Shown here one piece after another: positions 15,306 through 18,225 of a stretch of DNA of 18,225 bases; the stretch's first letter is position 1, and each line of letters begins with the position of its first letter. A program made the translations under genes and the position numbers. Source of the stretch: Methylothermaceae bacterium (GTDB lineage Bacteria; Pseudomonadota; Gammaproteobacteria; Methylococcales; Methylothermaceae); assembly GCA_027024125.1 (NCBI GenBank), contig JALVSV010000110.1, positions 1 through 18,225 on the forward strand. The letters run 5' to 3'. The notes under the pieces were generated by a model. The model had not been told where the DNA came from, ran no database searches, and saw nothing but the letters and a program-made list of their open reading frames with translations.

Positions 15306-16043
15306 ATGTTGCAAGGCATTACGCGGCAAACTCGGCGCTTGCTAAATATGGTTAAATTTAGGAGACTAAATAATCTCAGAGATAGTCACGTTGGTGAGCG
15401 CGTTGTCATAGTCTGTAATGGACCATCATTGAATCGTATGCGGCTTAATTTCTTACGACACGAGATGGTAATTGGATTGAATAAGATATTTCTTGGTTTT
15501 GAGAAATATGGTTTTTATCCAAATTATTATGTTGCAGTTAATCGTAAGGTAATTGAGCAATCCGTTAATAAAATAAAATCCATGGAATGTGTTAAATTTA
15601 TTAGTTACTCCAGTTCGGATTTGATACCAGAGGATGGTTTGACCTACCATATTCAGACACGGAAACCCCCAGCACGGTTTAGTCACAATATATCTCAGGG
15701 TATTCATGAAGGTTGGACCGTTACTTATGTTGCATTACAGATTGCTTATTATCTTGGATTTGAAAAGGTGGTTATTATCGGTATGGATCATCGCTATGAG
15801 TATACTGGTGCGCCGAATGAAGCACGGCGACTGGATGGTTCCGATCCAAACCACTTTTCCCCCGACTATTTCGGAGGTCAAACCTGGAACAACCCAGACC
15901 TCATCCGTTCCGAAGAATCCTACCGCATTGCCCGCTCCGAATTTGAAAAAGATGGTCGCCGTATAATCGACGCCACCCTCGATGGTGCCTGTGAGGTCTT
16001 CGAGAAGGCTGATTACCGCGAGGTGTTTGGTTTGAGCGTATGA
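15306..16043 (+). CDS. DUF115 / MptE-like family protein
   Basis: The 245-aa product is taken from ATG 15306, which has GAAGGGG just upstream; the ATG at 15285 would add 7 residues. Features are a Rossmann-like start with GERVVIVCNGPSLNRM (the GPSL motif of DUF115), VIGLNKIFLGFEKYGFYPNY, VVIIGMDHRYEY, HFSPDYFGG and a terminal SEFEKDGRRIIDAT. DUF115 includes archaeal 6-hydroxymethylpterin pyrophosphokinase MptE and bacterial motility-associated (Maf) and sialyltransferase-like proteins. Given its glycan-gene neighbours, a sugar-nucleotide or glycan role is more likely than pterin synthesis. The first ~520 nt are very AT-rich (hand count 14 G+C in 15481-15540), whereas the last ~200 nt are near 50% (31 of 60 in 15901-15960), suggesting a mosaic gene. 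Confidence 0.8.
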   Translation: MLQGITRQTRRLLNMVKFRRLNNLRDSHVGERVVIVCNGPSLNRMRLNFLRHEMVIGLNKIFLGFEKYGFYPNYYVAVNRKVIEQSVNKIKSMECVKFISYSSSDLIPEDGLTYHIQTRKPPARFSHNISQGIHEGWTVTYVALQIAYYLGFEKVVIIGMDHRYEYTGAPNEARRLDGSDPNHFSPDYFGGQTWNNPDLIRSEESYRIARSEFEKDGRRIIDATLDGACEVFEKADYREVFGLSV

Positions 16044-17701
16044 CCAGTATGCGCATCCCTGTCCAGATGCTCGGTCAGTCGGGTTGCCGTTTGGATTTTC
16101 CCCGTACAAACATCTTTATTGACCCCTATCTTTCCAACTCAGTGCAACTGCTCGATGCATCTGATATGGAAAGACAGTTACCGATTCCATATCCTCCGGA
16201 AAAGGTCACCGATGCCGACATCGTTCTCATCACCCACGCCCACATCGACCACTGTGATCCACACACCCTTCCCCAATTGGCCCTGGCTTCGCCGCAGGCA
16301 CATTTCGTCGGTCCCATCCCGGTTCTCAACCTATTGGTGGAGTGGGGTATTGCAGCCAACCGGCTCATGCTTGCGACTGAAGCATGGCGCGAGCTTGCTC
16401 CTGAACTCCGGCTGCGTGCCATTCCTGCCGCCCATCCCGAAATCGAGCGCGACTCCGAAGGCAACCTTGCCTGTGTCGGTTACATCATCGACTACGCAGG
16501 ACAGAAACTTTACCTTGCCGGCGATACCTTTGTCAGGCAGGAAATCATTGATACTTTGGTTACCCACGGTCCGGTGCACACCGCTTTTCTGCCCGTCAAT
16601 GAACATAATTTCTTCCGTGGCCGCCGCGGCATTATCGGCAACATGTCAGTGAGAGAGGCATTCCAGTTCGCACAGGAGATCGGTGCCAAACAGGTCGTGC
16701 CGGTGCACTGGGATATGTTCGCCGCCAACGCCGTCGATCCGGACGAAATCCGTCTGATTCACCAGTGTATGAACCCGGGCTTTGCTCTGACGATCAGGCC
16801 GACTCATCTCAACCTCGGCAGCGTGCAGGTCAGTATCATCATTCGTACGCTTAACGAAGCCCGATATCTTGATGAGCTTCTCACCGCTATTCATCAGCAG
16901 GAAATTGATTGCATTACTTACGAAGTCATTCTTGTTGATTCCGGATCTGCCGATGGCACGTTGCAAATCGCCGAACGCCATGGCTGCCGTATCCAGCACA
17001 TCACCCGCGAGGAGTTTTCCTTTGGCCGCTCGCTCAATATTGGATGCGAAGCGGCTGCTGGCGAAATTCTCGTTTTCATCAGTGGTCACTGCGTTCCGGG
17101 AAATAACCGCTGGTTGCAGCATCTCTGTCAGCCTATCCTTGACGGCCAAGCCCAATACACCTACGGGCGTCAGATTGGCGGGCCGGAAAGCCACTATAGC
17201 GAACGTCGCATTTTCGCCAAGTATTTTCCCGAACAGTCGCGTATTCCTCAGGAAGATTTTTTTTGCAACAACGCCAACTCTGCCCTGCTAAAGAGTGCAT
17301 GGGCAGAGTATGGATTTGATGAAGAGCTCACCGGTCTTGAAGACATGGAATTGGCACAACGTCTCCTCAAGGCAGGTGGTAAGGTTGCTTACGTGGCCGA
17401 AGCAGTTGTTTACCACCATCACAATGAAACCTGGCCACAAGTACGTCGACGTTTCGAACGAGAGGCCATCGCTATGCGTAAGATCATGCCTCAGGTGCAT
17501 GTTAGTCTTTTCGATACACTGCGCTACATTTTCAGCAGTATCTGGAGGGACTGGCGCTGTGCTAGGAAGGAAGGCGGACAGGTTGAGTGGTATGAAGTCG
17601 TCCTCTACCGCTGGAATCAATACTGGGGTATCCGGAAAGGTAATAGCGAACACCGTACACTCTCGCGTGTTGATAAGGAAAAATATTTTTATCCCAAATA
17701 A
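16040..17701 (+). CDS. Fusion protein: metallo-beta-lactamase domain plus GT2 glycosyltransferase
   Basis: This is one uninterrupted 553-aa frame whose ATG overlaps the previous stop (ATGA). Residues 1 to about 255 form an MBL-fold hydrolase of UlaG-like type: GQSGCRLDFPRTNIFIDPYLS, then H66-A-H68-I-D70-H71, G-D162-T and H223 in VPVHWDMF, a full set of metal ligands. From V262 a family 2 glycosyltransferase begins with VSIIIRTLNEARYLDELL, ILVDSGSADGTL and FSFGRSLNIG. The usual acidic metal motif position reads SGHCVP (348-353), followed by CNNANSALLKSAW, FDEELTGLEDMELAQRLLKAGG and YHHHNETW. The two halves are normally separate proteins. The MBL part may act on the sugar donor, acceptor or an ester-linked group; this is not established. 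Composition is higher in G+C than both flanks. Confidence 0.88.
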   Translation: MTSMRIPVQMLGQSGCRLDFPRTNIFIDPYLSNSVQLLDASDMERQLPIPYPPEKVTDADIVLITHAHIDHCDPHTLPQLALASPQAHFVGPIPVLNLLVEWGIAANRLMLATEAWRELAPELRLRAIPAAHPEIERDSEGNLACVGYIIDYAGQKLYLAGDTFVRQEIIDTLVTHGPVHTAFLPVNEHNFFRGRRGIIGNMSVREAFQFAQEIGAKQVVPVHWDMFAANAVDPDEIRLIHQCMNPGFALTIRPTHLNLGSVQVSIIIRTLNEARYLDELLTAIHQQEIDCITYEVILVDSGSADGTLQIAERHGCRIQHITREEFSFGRSLNIGCEAAAGEILVFISGHCVPGNNRWLQHLCQPILDGQAQYTYGRQIGGPESHYSERRIFAKYFPEQSRIPQEDFFCNNANSALLKSAWAEYGFDEELTGLEDMELAQRLLKAGGKVAYVAEAVVYHHHNETWPQVRRRFEREAIAMRKIMPQVHVSLFDTLRYIFSSIWRDWRCARKEGGQVEWYEVVLYRWNQYWGIRKGNSEHRTLSRVDKEKYFYPK

Positions 17702-17767
17702 CCTATTTTCTCGAATTGCTATGGGCATCAGTTATTTTTAATTATTGGGGTTTTCTTTGATTGGAAT

Positions 17768-18225
17768 ATGAATAAATTAAAGAACGTAGATGTTTGTGTT
17801 CTTATAGCTAATTCCCGTTCAAGAAGCACCTATTTCCTTGATTTTATCCGAACACTCGAATGTGTGGGGATGGAAAAGGAATATGCGATATTCAAAAGAC
17901 TTTTTTTGCGTGGAAGGCGCTATCCTTTGGATCTGGCTGATATTGTTCAAGATGATATGTTTGATGTGATTGAAATGGCTCCAAACCATTATCAAAAGAT
18001 ACCTAGAATAGTTATAAACCATGATATTAAATACTATGTAGAAAAAATCCACCCACATTTCATTAGATTGCCATATATTTTGTTTTTGGCTTTGTTGAAA
18101 TTTCGATTTAATGGATATAAATTAATATACTTAGTTAGGGATCCAGAATCATCGTTACGATCATATTTAAAGTATTGTTACAGGAATCCAAAATGGGGTG
18201 CGAATCGTAAAGTTCCGGATTTTAT
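17768..18225 (+). CDS. Sulfotransferase-like protein (3' partial)
   Basis: The frame opens at ATG 17768 and remains open to the last base, giving 152 residues. The N-terminus has VCVLIANSRSRSTYFLDFIR, whose SRSRST segment (16-21) matches the 5'-phosphosulfate-binding loop of PAPS-dependent sulfotransferases. Near residues 119-133, LIYLVRDPESSLRSY matches the 3'-phosphate-binding motif (RDP...S). This suggests transfer of sulfate from PAPS to an acceptor, probably a glycan or lipid in view of its neighbours. The ribosome binding site is weak and the gene is markedly AT-rich, unlike the fusion gene 66 nt upstream. The C-terminal part lies outside the window, so family placement is provisional. 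Confidence 0.7.
   Translation, partial: MNKLKNVDVCVLIANSRSRSTYFLDFIRTLECVGMEKEYAIFKRLFLRGRRYPLDLADIVQDDMFDVIEMAPNHYQKIPRIVINHDIKYYVEKIHPHFIRLPYILFLALLKFRFNGYKLIYLVRDPESSLRSYLKYCYRNPKWGANRKVPDF

Noticed and set aside
15306..16043. DUF115/MptE-like protein as a tetrahydromethanopterin biosynthesis enzyme, given the fhc operon nearby
   Set aside because: MptE makes a pterin diphosphate in archaea, but this gene sits in an AT-rich glycan cluster with a flippase and glycosyltransferase; the context favours a glycan-related DUF115 protein.
17702..17767. Terminator after the MBL-GT2 gene
   Set aside because: There are T-runs but no GC-rich stem before them.

Overview
The window most likely comes from a methylotrophic proteobacterium, plausibly a gammaproteobacterial methanotroph. 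The main evidence is a complete fhc operon for the formyltransferase/hydrolase complex, which converts formyl-tetrahydromethanopterin to formate during formaldehyde oxidation. The taxonomic guess is inference, because the window contains no rRNA or other marker gene. Most of the DNA has moderate G+C; the last 3 kb is a mosaic with very AT-rich stretches.

Layout. (1) 1-615: the 3' part of an fhcC-like gene, a second copy distinct from the operonic fhcC. It is followed within 3 nt of its stop by a 107-bp palindromic element (618-724). (2) 770-3025, minus: a multi-spanning membrane protein with a DUF3592 domain and a C-terminal CBM9-like beta-sandwich. (3) 3465-4154, plus: an unrecognised 229-aa protein whose end overlaps the end of a minus-strand ABC-2 transporter pair (4121-5658). 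(4) 5914-11103, plus: fhcB, a small DUF3592 membrane protein, fhcA, fhcD and fhcC. The last two starts overlap the preceding stops as ATGA. A clear extended -10 element lies just upstream. A small membrane-anchored protein (11154-11576) follows closely. (5) 11621-12883: three overlapping genes encoding a Uma2-family nuclease-like protein, a MNT-type nucleotidyltransferase and its HI0074/HEPN-like partner, resembling a toxin-antitoxin or defence cassette. (6) 12884-13392: a gene-poor stretch with possible gene remnants. (7) 13393-18225: a glycan or cell-surface locus with a PglK-like ABC exporter, a DUF115/MptE-like protein, a metallo-beta-lactamase/GT2 glycosyltransferase fusion and a sulfotransferase-like gene cut by the window end.

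How the parts work together. FhcD moves the formyl group from tetrahydromethanopterin to a methanofuran-type cofactor, FhcA hydrolyses it to formate, and FhcB and FhcC are structural or cofactor-carrying partners. The embedded DUF3592 protein and the tail membrane protein have no known role in this complex and may attach it to, or link it with, the membrane (inference). The glycan locus probably builds, modifies and flips a surface saccharide.

No tRNA, rRNA, CRISPR array or recognisable insertion sequence was seen. Nothing here is demonstrably a new system. The least explained items are the DUF3592 gene inside fhc, the second FhcC, the 107-bp palindrome, the HEPN partner with an altered motif, and the MBL-GT2 fusion.
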